Positions 1-7,886 of a stretch of 17,616 bases of DNA are shown here, piece by piece. How positions within the stretch are numbered: position 1 is the stretch's first letter; every line of letters begins with the position of its first letter. A model generated the notes under the pieces. It did no database searches and was not told the DNA's origin. It saw nothing but the letters and a program-made list of their open reading frames with translations. The stretch comes from an uncultured Eudoraea sp. (GTDB lineage: Bacteria; Bacteroidota; Bacteroidia; Flavobacteriales; Flavobacteriaceae): contig CAJQNH010000084.1 in assembly GCA_905479615.1 (NCBI GenBank), forward strand, positions 1-17,616, given 5' to 3'. A program made the position numbers and the translations under genes.

Positions 1-49
1 ATTTTAAATCCAAACCTAATTATCGGTTTATCTTATAAGTTTTATAACA

Positions 50-78
50 TTTGTTTTCGGACCAATCAGCTATATTTG
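50..78 (+). promoter_or_regulatory. Candidate Bacteroidota promoter for the ABC exporter
   Basis: TTTG at 50-53 and TATATTTG at 71-78 are separated by 17 bases. The second is a full match to the -7 consensus TAnnTTTG of Bacteroidota sigma-A. The spacing is slightly shorter than the usual 19-21. Transcription would start near 83-86, about 33 bases before the ATG at 118. This is a motif match only. Confidence 0.45.
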
Positions 79-117
79 TCCATTGATTAATCTCTATTTG
101 CATTACCAGCCATTTTA

Positions 118-1872
118 ATGAAAGAACTCAGGCACTTAGACAAATACTTCAAAAAATATTGGTTTAAATTACTCATTGGTATTATCATCACCATTATTGC
201 GAGGATATTTCAATTGGTAATGCCTTCCTATGTAAAAAAATCTATTGAAGTTGTTGAAAATTATGTGGCTTCACAAGTTACAGAGCCCCAGGCAAGAGAT
301 TTACTTTTAGAATATATCCTTATCATTGTTGGGGCGGCTTTACTCTCGGGGTTCTTCACCTTCTTAATGCGACAGACCATTATAAATGTATCACGATACA
401 TTGAATACGACTTAAAAAACGAAGTTTTCGATCATTACCAACTTTTAAGTCTAAATTTTTACAAAAAGAACCGCACTGGTGACCTAATGAACAGGATAAG
501 TGAGGATGTTGGACAGGTTAGACTTTATACCGGCCCCGCAATAATGTATGGAATTCAAACACTTACCTTATTCGTTTGTCTTATACCTTTAATGTTTATT
601 AAAGCTCCCACCATTGCCTTTTATTCCTTATTACCCTTGCCCATACTTTCTGTTTTGATATATCAGATAAGTAAAATTATTCATAAACGTAGTACTAAAG
701 TTCAGGAATACCTTTCTACTTTGTCAACCTTTGCCCAGGAATCCTTTTCTGGAGTATCGGTAATAAAAGCATATAGCCTGGAGCCTCAGATAAACGATGA
801 AGTAATCGTTCTGGCTAATGAAGGTAAAGAGAAAAGTATGGATCTGGCCAAAGTAAACGCCTGGTTCTTTCCGCTGATGATCCTGCTAATTGGAATCAGC
901 AACATTTTTGTTATTTATGTAGGAGGTAAGCAATATATTAATGGTGAAATTTCATCTATTGGCACCATAGCAGAATTTATACTTTATGTAAATATGCTTA
1001 CCTGGCCGGTAGCTGTCGTTGGGTGGTTAACATCTATTGTTCAGCGCGCCGAAGCTTCTCAGAAAAGGATAAATGAGTTTTTAAATGAACAACCGGAAAT
1101 AAGTAATGAGGTTTTAGAAGACACCCCTATAAATGGAACCATAGAATTTAAGAATGTCACATTTACCTATGAAGACACTAACATTACCGCACTTAACGAT
1201 ATATCATTTACCATAAATGAAGGTGAAACGGTTGCTATTATTGGAAAAACCGGCTCAGGAAAGTCCACTATCCTGGATCTGATTGCCAGACTATATGATA
1301 CATCTTCAGGTGAGATTTTAATTGACAATGTCCCGGTTCAAAAATTAAATTTACATAGCCTGAGAGAATCTATAGGCGCCGTTCCGCAAGATGCATTTCT
1401 GTTTTCTGATACCATAAAAAATAACATTAAATTCGGGAAGGAGGACGCCACGGAAAATGAAATTTTGGAAGTAGCGCAAAAGGCTGCTGTACATGAAAAC
1501 ATCATGGGCTTTTCTAAGAAGTACGATACTATTCTGGGTGAAAGAGGAATAACCCTTAGTGGAGGTCAAAAACAGCGTGTTTCGATAGCCAGGGCTTTGC
1601 TAAAAGATCCTAGGATATATCTGTTCGATGATTGCCTTTCTGCTGTGGACACGGAGACGGAAGAAGAAATATTACAAAACCTGAAACAAGCTTCGCATCT
1701 AAGGACAACCCTTATAGTAAGTCATCGTGTTTCTTCGGCCAAAAATGCGGATAAGATTATAGTCCTGGAAGACGGAAAGGTACTCCAAGAGGGCACTCAC
1801 AATGAATTAATAGAAATAAACGGCTACTACAAGGAGCTATATATCAATCAACTATCAGCGAAAGAAATCTAG
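118..1872 (+). CDS. ABC half-exporter (permease-ATPase fusion), MdlA/YheI-like
   Basis: An inner-membrane type IV ABC exporter half: a six-helix transmembrane domain (about residues 1-320) followed by a nucleotide-binding domain (about 340-580). Clear hydrophobic helices lie near 16-36, 62-85, 140-161, 164-184 and 245-300. Walker A is G376-KTGSGKS-T384, the signature LSGGQ is at 480-484 and the H-loop His is 536. Walker B reads LFDDCLSAVD (502-511), so Asp505 stands where the catalytic Glu normally is. This DD form is typical of the degenerate half of heterodimeric exporters (MdlA, YheI/BmrC, TM287), and the sequence resembles E. coli MdlA overall. At 584 residues the length is normal. No partner half-transporter follows; the next gene is a PUR protein. 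The substrate (lipid, drug or peptide) cannot be read from sequence. The ATG at 118 sits shortly after a good promoter match. Family assignment is firm, specific role unknown. Confidence 0.93.
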   Translation: MKELRHLDKYFKKYWFKLLIGIIITIIARIFQLVMPSYVKKSIEVVENYVASQVTEPQARDLLLEYILIIVGAALLSGFFTFLMRQTIINVSRYIEYDLKNEVFDHYQLLSLNFYKKNRTGDLMNRISEDVGQVRLYTGPAIMYGIQTLTLFVCLIPLMFIKAPTIAFYSLLPLPILSVLIYQISKIIHKRSTKVQEYLSTLSTFAQESFSGVSVIKAYSLEPQINDEVIVLANEGKEKSMDLAKVNAWFFPLMILLIGISNIFVIYVGGKQYINGEISSIGTIAEFILYVNMLTWPVAVVGWLTSIVQRAEASQKRINEFLNEQPEISNEVLEDTPINGTIEFKNVTFTYEDTNITALNDISFTINEGETVAIIGKTGSGKSTILDLIARLYDTSSGEILIDNVPVQKLNLHSLRESIGAVPQDAFLFSDTIKNNIKFGKEDATENEILEVAQKAAVHENIMGFSKKYDTILGERGITLSGGQKQRVSIARALLKDPRIYLFDDCLSAVDTETEEEILQNLKQASHLRTTLIVSHRVSSAKNADKIIVLEDGKVLQEGTHNELIEINGYYKELYINQLSAKEI

Positions 1873-1950
1873 AAAAATGTTGCTGGATACGCTTTTTTTT
1901 TCCATTTTTGAATATATTTTAGGTATAAATACTAACTATATATTTAACAA

Positions 1951-2322
1951 ATGAGGGATAAAGATTTAATGGATCAGGAAGAAATTTTCTCAAAAGTTTT
2001 AAGAGCTGGGAGAAGGACATATTTTTTTGATGTTAGGGGTACAAAGGCAGGAGATTATTATCTGACCATTACGGAGAGTAAAAAATTTACGCATGATGAT
2101 GGCTCTTTTCATTACAAGAAACACAAAATATATCTCTATAAAGAAGATTTTCAATCATTTAGAGAAATCATGGAAGAAATGATGGACTATATAATTGACG
2201 AGAAAGGTCATGAAGTCATCTCAGAAAGACATCAAAAGGACTTCAAAAAGGAAGAGCCAAGTCAGAATGGAGAGGTTTCTTCTACAGATAATTTCACAGA
2301 TTTAGATTTTGATGATATCTAA
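1951..2322 (+). CDS. PUR family DNA/RNA-binding protein (DUF3276)
   Basis: A 123-residue cytoplasmic protein made of one PUR-alpha-like repeat (about residues 8-85) and a charged, probably disordered acidic tail (about 95-123) ending in FDDI. The core with AGRRTYFFDVRGTKAGDYYL, then TITESKK and HKIYLYKEDF, is characteristic of the small bacterial PUR proteins found across Bacteroidota and spirochaetes. Borrelia BpuR, a member of this fold, dimerises and binds DNA and RNA as a regulator. That role is known for BpuR and only inferred here. An alternative start at the Met7 codon (1969) would give MDQEEIFSK; 1951 is kept because its leader is A-rich and homologues often carry this short extension. 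It lies 78 bases after the ABC exporter and is followed by a strong terminator, so it closes that transcription unit. Confidence 0.9.
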   Translation: MRDKDLMDQEEIFSKVLRAGRRTYFFDVRGTKAGDYYLTITESKKFTHDDGSFHYKKHKIYLYKEDFQSFREIMEEMMDYIIDEKGHEVISERHQKDFKKEEPSQNGEVSSTDNFTDLDFDDI

Positions 2323-2343
2323 ACTCTAATCACAAAAATGACT

Positions 2344-2374
2344 AAACGATCTTTGTATTCAAAGGTCGTTTTTT
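2344..2374 (+). terminator. Rho-independent terminator after the PUR gene
   Basis: A 12-bp stem pairs 2344-2355 (AAACGATCTTTG) with 2360-2371 (CAAAGGTCGTTT), with one G-U pair and a 4-base loop TATT. The T-run continues to 2374. It lies 22 bases after the PUR stop codon and separates it from the M14 peptidase gene. Confidence 0.88.
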
Positions 2375-2411
2375 GTTTCTATTCCTAATCTTATTAATAT
2401 CCGCATAGCAT

Positions 2412-4937
2412 ATGAGAATAACAATCACAACATTACTTCTTATCTTCTCCTTTTTAGGCATCGCTCAGCATTCAATTGATCTTGATTATTATTTACCGCA
2501 AAATCTCACTTATGATGATAATATTCCCAAACCGGCTGATATAATTGGTCATGAAGTTGGTGAATGGCATGTTACCCACGATAAGTTGATGTTTTACATG
2601 CAAACATTAGCCGAAAAAAGTAATCGCATAAGTATTGAAAATCGCGGATCTACTTTTGAAGGAAGACCCATTTTATTGCTTACTATCACTTCCCCTAAAA
2701 ACCATAATAACCTGGAACAGATAAGAGCAGAACATATTGCACTTACCGAAAATGGAAATACCGCAACTTCCATAGAAAACATGCCTATAATAGTATATCA
2801 GGGTTTCTCTATTCACGGCAATGAACCAAGTGGGGCAAACGCAGGATTAGCTTACGCTTACTACCTGGCGGCTGCTCAAGGTCCTGAAATTGATGAATTA
2901 CTGGATAATTTGGTCATTCTTATGGATCCCTCATATAATCCGGATGGACTTCAGCGTTTTGCATATTGGGCTAATACCAATAAAAGCATCAACCTAAATC
3001 CGGATAATAATGAAAGAGAGTATCATGAAGTTTGGCCAGGTGGCCGGACTAATCATTATTGGTTTGACATGAATCGGGACTGGCTTCCGGTACAATTACC
3101 CGAAAGCCGTGCCAGAATAGAAACATACCATAAATGGTTGCCAAACATTCTAACAGACCATCACGAAATGGTTACTAATTCAACCTTCTTTTTTCAACCC
3201 GGCGAACCAACAAGAGTTCATCCTTTAACACCAGCCATGAACCAGGAGCTAACAGCACAAATTGGAAGCTACCATGCTAAAGCATTGGACAAAATAGGTT
3301 CTCTTTATTATTCGGAGGAAAGATATGATGACTACTATTACGGCAAGGGTTCTACTTTTCCCGATGTCAACGGTGGTATTGGAATTTTGTTTGAACAGGC
3401 CAGTTCAAGGGGTCATTTACAAGACACTGAAAATGGTACCCTAACTTTTCCATTTACAATAAGAAATCAATTTACAACCGCATTATCAACTATTAAAGCG
3501 GCACAAAATATGCGTGTAAAGATACTATCCTATCAGCAGGAATTTTATCGAAACATGAGAAACGAAGCCTCAAAAAGCAGGACTAAGGCCATAGTATTTG
3601 GAGATAGCAAGGATGCAGCCAAAACCTGGCATCTGGCAGAAATACTTAGCAGACAGAAAATAAACTTCCATGAACTTGCTGCCGATGTTACTATAGGTAG
3701 CAAATCATTTAAAAAAGATCACAGCTATGTGGTTCCAATGAATCAGAAAAACCATAGGTTAATTAAATCTATGTTTGAGAAGCGAACTACATTTACAGAC
3801 AGTCTGTTTTATGATATTTCAGCATGGACATTTCCCCTGGCATTTAATGTTGATTATGCGGAATTGGAATCCCTGACAAATGCGGGGCCACAAATAACCG
3901 ACTTTAAACCACTAACCGGGAGTGTGAGTCAGCAAAGTAGTTATGCGTATTTATTTGAATGGCATGAATATTATACGCCCAGAGCACTAAATCAAATTTT
4001 ATCTAAAGGACTTAGGGCCAAAGTAGCAAAGTCGCAGTTTACCCTGGAAAATAATACCTATGATTACGGAACAATAATGATTCCGGTGCAAAATCAAGTA
4101 TTAAACAGCAATGATTTGCATATATTTCTAAAAGAAGTAGCTGAAGACAGTAAGATTATAATAACGGGTGTGAACACAGGTTTATCACAGGGAATTGATC
4201 TGGGTAGTAACGATTTTGATCCTGTTAAAAAACAAAAAGTTGCTATAGTGGTAGGCAGCGGTATACGATCTTATGATGCCGGAGAAATTTGGCATTTATT
4301 TGACACACGTTATAACATGAAGATTACCAAAATTGATAAAGAGTATCTTAATTCTGTTGATTTAAGTTCTTACACAGATATTATAATACCCAGGTCATCA
4401 GGTAAAAACTCTAATAATAAAACTGTCGCTAAAAAATTAAATGATTGGGTAAAAGCCGGTGGAACGCTTATTGGTTATGGAAATATGGCGAATTGGTTTA
4501 ATAAACATCAGCTCATGAATTTAGAATTTAGAAAGGACACCCTTGAAGCCAGGGATATATCTTTCGGACAGAAGCCTGATTTTATTGGGGCGCAAGTTAC
4601 AGGAGGCGCAATATTCGAAGCCAAACAAGATCGTTCTCACCCTATTAATTTTGGATACAAAAACGATAAAGTGTCCCTGTTTAGAAATACAAACGTTTAT
4701 ATTGAACCAGATAAGAATAGTTATAACAATCCAATTCAGTATACCAGTCAACCTTTACAAAGCGGTTATATTTCAGAAGAAAATTTGGAATTGATTAAAG
4801 GTAGTGTTCCATTTAAAGTACAAAGACTTGGCAAGGGTCGGGTTGTTTTATTTACAGACAACACTAACTTCAGGGCTTTTTGGTATGGAACGAATAAATT
4901 CCTGATGAACGCTATTTTCTTTGGGAAAATAATGTAA
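2412..4937 (+). CDS. Secreted M14-family zinc metallopeptidase with C-terminal GATase1-like domain
   Basis: A predicted exported zinc carboxypeptidase of 841 residues. Residues 1-19 form a signal peptide (hydrophobic run TTLLLIFSFLGIAQ). The M14 catalytic domain covers about 60-370. The HxxE zinc motif is H135-GN-E138, the NPDG loop is at 176-179, NRDW contributes the substrate-binding Arg, the third zinc ligand lies in DHHE (249-252), and the general-base Glu is E328 in FEQASSRG. All key M14 residues are present, so it should be active. From about 608 to the end is a second domain beginning KVAIVVGSG and containing YDAGEIWHL and GGTLIGYG. It resembles the glutamine-amidotransferase-like fold often attached to this M14 subgroup, without an obvious Cys nucleophile. 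It probably degrades peptides in the periplasm or at the cell surface. It stands between a terminator upstream and a 140-base gap downstream, so it is likely monocistronic. Confidence 0.9.
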   Translation: MRITITTLLLIFSFLGIAQHSIDLDYYLPQNLTYDDNIPKPADIIGHEVGEWHVTHDKLMFYMQTLAEKSNRISIENRGSTFEGRPILLLTITSPKNHNNLEQIRAEHIALTENGNTATSIENMPIIVYQGFSIHGNEPSGANAGLAYAYYLAAAQGPEIDELLDNLVILMDPSYNPDGLQRFAYWANTNKSINLNPDNNEREYHEVWPGGRTNHYWFDMNRDWLPVQLPESRARIETYHKWLPNILTDHHEMVTNSTFFFQPGEPTRVHPLTPAMNQELTAQIGSYHAKALDKIGSLYYSEERYDDYYYGKGSTFPDVNGGIGILFEQASSRGHLQDTENGTLTFPFTIRNQFTTALSTIKAAQNMRVKILSYQQEFYRNMRNEASKSRTKAIVFGDSKDAAKTWHLAEILSRQKINFHELAADVTIGSKSFKKDHSYVVPMNQKNHRLIKSMFEKRTTFTDSLFYDISAWTFPLAFNVDYAELESLTNAGPQITDFKPLTGSVSQQSSYAYLFEWHEYYTPRALNQILSKGLRAKVAKSQFTLENNTYDYGTIMIPVQNQVLNSNDLHIFLKEVAEDSKIIITGVNTGLSQGIDLGSNDFDPVKKQKVAIVVGSGIRSYDAGEIWHLFDTRYNMKITKIDKEYLNSVDLSSYTDIIIPRSSGKNSNNKTVAKKLNDWVKAGGTLIGYGNMANWFNKHQLMNLEFRKDTLEARDISFGQKPDFIGAQVTGGAIFEAKQDRSHPINFGYKNDKVSLFRNTNVYIEPDKNSYNNPIQYTSQPLQSGYISEENLELIKGSVPFKVQRLGKGRVVLFTDNTNFRAFWYGTNKFLMNAIFFGKIM

Positions 4938-4973
4938 TACACCTAATTTTTGGATTGCAAGCATTTTAATCCA

Positions 4974-5004
4974 GGTTGCGGGCAACCAGTTAATCGGTGA
5001 TTAA
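4974..5004. other. Two adjacent small inverted repeats in the 4938-5077 gap
   Basis: GGTTG (4974-4978) pairs with CAACC (4983-4987) around CGGG. Immediately downstream TTAATC (4990-4995) pairs with GATTAA (4999-5004) around GGT. No T-run follows, so this is not a standard terminator. It could be a 3' end structure of the peptidase mRNA or have no function. Confidence 0.3.
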
Positions 5005-5077
5005 ATTAGAGTTTATGAAGTTTCTTTTTTAACTTATAACTACTAACTTTAATCCTGTTTAACGAAAACTGCAAGAG

Positions 5078-5632
5078 ATGGCAAGAACACCGAGTAATAT
5101 GCTGCCTTTGGGCACAATTGCCCCTGGTTTTAATTTACCAGATACCATAACAGATAAAATGGTCAGTCTTGGTCTAATTAAAGGTGTAAATGGCACCCTG
5201 ATAATGTTTATCTGCAATCATTGTCCCTTTGTTAAACACGTAAATTCTACCATAACACAACTGGCAACTAATTACCAAGCCAAAGGAATAGCTTTTATTG
5301 CAATTTCTAGTAATGATGTAGTAAAATATCCGCAAGACGCTCCCGAATTGATGAAACAAACAGCACTCACAGAAAACTATAGCTTTCCGTATTTGTTTGA
5401 TGAATCCCAGGAGGTGGCTAAGGCATATGAGGCCGCATGCACCCCGGATTTTTATCTTTTTAACAATACCCTGAGACTTGCATATAGAGGTCAATTAGAC
5501 GATTCCAGGCCAGGAAATGGGATACCTTCGACCGGATTGGACCTAAGTAATGCCATGGAGGCATTGTTAAATAATAAACCAATAAATCCGGTTCAAAAAC
5601 CGAGTATAGGTTGTAATATAAAATGGATTTAA
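5078..5632 (+). CDS. Thioredoxin-fold AhpC/TSA-like redox protein (PRX-like1 type)
   Basis: A 184-residue cytoplasmic thioredoxin-fold protein; no signal peptide is seen. The fold begins at PGFNLPD. The active-site motif is C46-N-H-C49-P-F-V-K-H, a CxxC as in thioredoxins but on a peroxiredoxin-like backbone. The cis-proline loop reads A-C121-T-P123-DFYLF, and a further Cys (C179) lies near the end in SIGCNIKWI. CNHCPF with ACTPDFYLF is the hallmark of a widespread thioredoxin-like family often filed under AhpC/TSA. Its substrate is not established. A thiol-disulfide reductase or peroxidase role is inferred. The GNAT gene downstream overlaps it by 10 bases, so the two are probably cotranslated. 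The start at 5078 follows GCAAGAG, a weak purine-rich leader. Confidence 0.88.
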   Translation: MARTPSNMLPLGTIAPGFNLPDTITDKMVSLGLIKGVNGTLIMFICNHCPFVKHVNSTITQLATNYQAKGIAFIAISSNDVVKYPQDAPELMKQTALTENYSFPYLFDESQEVAKAYEAACTPDFYLFNNTLRLAYRGQLDDSRPGNGIPSTGLDLSNAMEALLNNKPINPVQKPSIGCNIKWI

Positions 5633-6147
5633 AATTTGAGGCCGTAACAAATAAAACCCGTGAGCTCTATTGTAAACTGGGAATAAAGGCATACAAAGAG
5701 CATTATTTGCACTTATGGAAAAATAATGATCCTACTCCTTACCTTGAAGAAAGTTTTACCATAGATGTCGTCAGACATGAATTGAAAGATAATTCATCAT
5801 CTCTTTGGTTAATTCATATGGGAGATACGGCAATTGGTATTCTTAAACTTATCAAAGATGCTCCAATAGGACCCTATAATTCAAAGGAAGCGATCTTACT
5901 CGAAAAAATATACATCCTAAATAAATTCTCCGACAAAGGGATAGGGGGCCGTGCACTAAGCTGGGTTGAAAAATACTGTCTGGACTCTGACAAACAAGTG
6001 TTATGGCTGGAAGCTATGCAAAAAGGACCAGCATTAAATTTCTATCTTAAAAACGGATATCATATCCTAAAAGAAAAGCAATTGAAATTTGATCTGGTTT
6101 TGGATAAAGAAAAGCCAATGTACGTGCTTTTGAAAAAAATAAAATGA
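5623..6147 (+). CDS. GNAT-family N-acetyltransferase
   Basis: A 174-residue cytoplasmic acetyl-CoA-dependent acetyltransferase. The core shows beta-4 with LLEKIYILNKF (about 92-102), the pyrophosphate-binding loop K105-GIGG-R110 (the Q/RxxGxG/A motif), the following helix ALSWVEKYC, and the beta-5/helix segment WLEAMQKGPALNFYLKNGY (128-146) with the usual FYxxxGY. The substrate cannot be told; small molecule, protein N-terminus and antibiotic are all possible. Its ATG lies inside the last codons of the thioredoxin-fold gene (10-base overlap, different frame), which fixes the start and suggests translational coupling. It converges on the minus-strand thiol-transferase gene, with 38 bases between the stops. 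Confidence 0.88.
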   Translation: MDLKFEAVTNKTRELYCKLGIKAYKEHYLHLWKNNDPTPYLEESFTIDVVRHELKDNSSSLWLIHMGDTAIGILKLIKDAPIGPYNSKEAILLEKIYILNKFSDKGIGGRALSWVEKYCLDSDKQVLWLEAMQKGPALNFYLKNGYHILKEKQLKFDLVLDKEKPMYVLLKKIK

Positions 6148-6185
6148 CCTTAGCCTTTTAGTGGATATTCATGTACGCTGTTCTC

Positions 6186-6731
6186 TTAAATCCAACCCTC
6201 TCTTTGTGAAAGATTTTTAATATGGTTGTAATGATGGTTTCCGTGCCAGGCGTAGCGGCCTATGTTTTCTTCTAATGTAGTTATTTGTTTACTCTCGGGA
6301 TGGATAAAACCACGTTTCAAATCAGAAGAGGATAGCCCTTTAAGTAAATACACCAATTTGGCATGTACCGCCCTGAGATGGTTCAGCGATAATTCAATAG
6401 GTGCCGTCCGGGTATCAAAAAGTTCTGCCCACTTCTTTTCAAGATATGGCTTAATTGCAGGAGTTTCTTCCGTTAATGCCCACTTAAAACGAATATAGCT
6501 ATTATGGTGACTGTCGGCAACATGATGAATAACCTGGCGTACAGTCCACCCATCAGGTCTGTAAGGAGTCTCTAATTGAGTAGTTGACAATTCCTTTACC
6601 AGCAATTCCAATTTATTCGGGTAATGTTCCAAAATAGCAATCCATTCTAAAATTTGCTCTTCTGAAATTGAAGTAGGCACTTCAAATTTACCAATGGGAT
6701 ATCGTAAATCTTCCGGTTTTGTATTTTCCAT
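6186..6731 (-). CDS. YfiT/BstA-like DinB-superfamily thiol transferase (putative metal-dependent hydrolase)
   Basis: A 181-residue cytoplasmic four-helix-bundle protein of the DinB/YfiT group. The N-terminal DLRYPIGKF is a family signature. Three metal-binding histidines are visible: H70 in VIHHVADSHH, and H163 and H167 in YAWHGNHHYNH. Their 93- and 4-residue spacing agrees with the Ni-binding triad reported for B. subtilis YfiT. YfiT-type proteins are bacillithiol S-transferases or hydrolases. Because Bacteroidota can make bacillithiol, a detoxifying thiol transferase is the likely role, but this is inferred. The longest reading frame begins two codons earlier at a TTG (6737). The ATG at 6731 is chosen because TTG-AAT lies on top of the promoter -7 element. 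It diverges from a peroxiredoxin gene. Confidence 0.87.
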   Translation of the reverse strand: MENTKPEDLRYPIGKFEVPTSISEEQILEWIAILEHYPNKLELLVKELSTTQLETPYRPDGWTVRQVIHHVADSHHNSYIRFKWALTEETPAIKPYLEKKWAELFDTRTAPIELSLNHLRAVHAKLVYLLKGLSSSDLKRGFIHPESKQITTLEENIGRYAWHGNHHYNHIKNLSQREGWI

Positions 6732-6734
6732 ATT

Positions 6735-6767
6735 CAAAAATAGTGATTTTGATATTCTGTTGCCAAA
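6735..6767 (-). promoter_or_regulatory. Strong Bacteroidota-type promoter for the thiol transferase
   Basis: On the minus strand TTTG (6767-6764) and TATTTTTG (6742-6735) are separated by 21 bases, matching TTTG-N19-21-TAnnTTTG in both boxes and spacing. The -7 box ends three bases before the ATG at 6731, so the mRNA would start at or within a few bases of the start codon. Confidence 0.55.
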
Positions 6768-6915
6768 CCAAAACCCTTGCGGTGCTTTTTATTTTCAGTA
6801 GTCAGGACATTAAATGCATTAAACTTTAATAGATATTTAACCTGGTATTGACCAAAATTATTTCATTAACTATTACTTTTATGGAGTTTTAAATCTCAAC
6901 TTAAAAATAATAAAT

Positions 6916-7557
6916 ATGGCAACAATTCGATTGGGCGACATCGCCCCAGATTTTACCGCTGACAGCTCTATAGGAACGATTAATTTTTATAATTATTTAG
7001 GTGATGGATGGGGTATCCTTTTTTCACATCCAGCAGACTTCACCCCTGTTTGTACAACTGAACTAGGGACAGCTTCTAAATTTAAAGCTGAATTTGACAA
7101 GCGAAATGTAAAGATGTTAGCCCTCAGTGTTGATGGTAAAGCTTCTCACAATGAATGGATAAAGGATATTAATGAAACACAAAATACAACGGTTAACTTT
7201 CCTATAATTGCTGATGAGTATAAGAAGGTTTCCTCCTTATACGATATGATACATCCTAATGCCGATAATAATCTTACGGTGCGTTCGGTATATATAATAG
7301 CTCCCGATAAGACGGTTAAACTTATTATTACCTATCCTGCTTCTACAGGTCGTAATTTTCATGAATTGTTAAGGGTTATTGATTCTCTTCAACTAACTGC
7401 CTATCACAAAGTGGCGACTCCGGCCAACTGGAACCACGGGGAAGATGTAGTGGTAAGTCCATCTATTACAACTGAAGATGCACGTAATATGTTTACCAAA
7501 GGAGTAGAAGAAATTAAACCTTACCTCCGAATGACTCCGGATCCAACAACGGTTTAA
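6916..7557 (+). CDS. 1-Cys peroxiredoxin (Prx6 family)
   Basis: A 213-residue cytoplasmic peroxidase that reduces H2O2 and organic hydroperoxides with a thiol partner. The active-site motif P39-ADF-T43-PV-C46 (PxxxTxxC) carries the peroxidatic Cys46, and the catalytic Arg is R123 in TVRSVYII. No other Cys occurs in the protein, so it must be resolved by an external thiol, as expected for Prx6. The Prx6-type C-terminal extension is present (about 165-213: TPANWNHGEDVVVSPSI, then PYLRMTPDP). Length is normal for the family. It diverges from the thiol-transferase gene and ends at its own terminator, so it is monocistronic. No perfect promoter is seen: TACTTTTA at 6874-6881 matches 7 of 8 bases of the -7 box, 23 bases after a TTG (6848-6850). 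Confidence 0.95.
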   Translation: MATIRLGDIAPDFTADSSIGTINFYNYLGDGWGILFSHPADFTPVCTTELGTASKFKAEFDKRNVKMLALSVDGKASHNEWIKDINETQNTTVNFPIIADEYKKVSSLYDMIHPNADNNLTVRSVYIIAPDKTVKLIITYPASTGRNFHELLRVIDSLQLTAYHKVATPANWNHGEDVVVSPSITTEDARNMFTKGVEEIKPYLRMTPDPTTV

Positions 7558-7577
7558 AAGAATTTTGGTATGAATAT

Positions 7578-7610
7578 AAAAAGCCTTCTATTCCCAGAAG
7601 GCTTTTTTTT
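7578..7610 (+). terminator. Rho-independent terminator after the peroxiredoxin
   Basis: A perfect 12-bp stem pairs 7578-7589 (AAAAAGCCTTCT) with 7596-7607 (AGAAGGCTTTTT), with loop ATTCCC and a T-run continuing to 7610. It starts 20 bases after the stop codon. Confidence 0.93.
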
Positions 7611-7693
7611 ATCTCTCATATGACTTCAAAATTGGTTGATGTCAACAATAATATTTATGGATTTGGATCATAAGAGGTTAAAAAGTTTAATAT

Positions 7694-7822
7694 TTAAACT
7701 CGCTTAAGCTTGATTTTCTGTCCAACCTTCTTTAATTTTAACATTGTATTGAAGAATTCAATATTCCCCCGGTTGTAGACAACTTCAAGAATTACTTTAT
7801 TTAAAAGGTTACCAAGTAGGGT
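7694..7822 (-). pseudogene. Possible C-terminal gene remnant without a start codon
   Basis: On the minus strand, 42 sense codons run from just after a TAA (7825-7823) to a TAA at 7696-7694. The translation looks protein-like: NKVILEVVYNRGNIEFFNTM in the middle and a basic tail ending KIKLKRV. The first ATG is only at 7744, leaving a 16-residue basic peptide. A second frame just upstream on the same strand encodes TFVVVNPTW before its own stop, which would suit a decayed gene broken by a small indel. No family is recognised. A run of this length could also occur by chance in AT-rich DNA, so confidence is low. Confidence 0.25.
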
Positions 7823-7886
7823 TTACAACTACAAAGGTGTTAAATAAGTAAGCAATTTCCCCACATAATAACCTAATTAATATGCA

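Noticed and set aside
1873..1909. Possible terminator after the ABC exporter (AAAAATG with CATTTTT and a T-run)
   Set aside because: Only a 7-bp AT-rich stem around a loop of more than 20 bases, and the T-run lies inside the loop. Readthrough into the PUR gene seems more likely.
4543..4794. Plus-strand 83-codon open frame inside the M14 peptidase gene
   Set aside because: The M14 protein continues without interruption through this stretch; this is an out-of-frame shadow, not a separate gene or frameshift.
5174..5494. Minus-strand 106-codon open frame
   Set aside because: It lies fully inside the thioredoxin-fold gene. Its translation shows no domain and is Cys/Ile-rich, as expected of an antisense shadow.
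7684..7762. Several short palindromes that could suggest an insertion-sequence end or recombination site
   Set aside because: They are 6-7 bp, AT-rich and unrelated to each other. No transposase, target duplication or direct repeat was found nearby.
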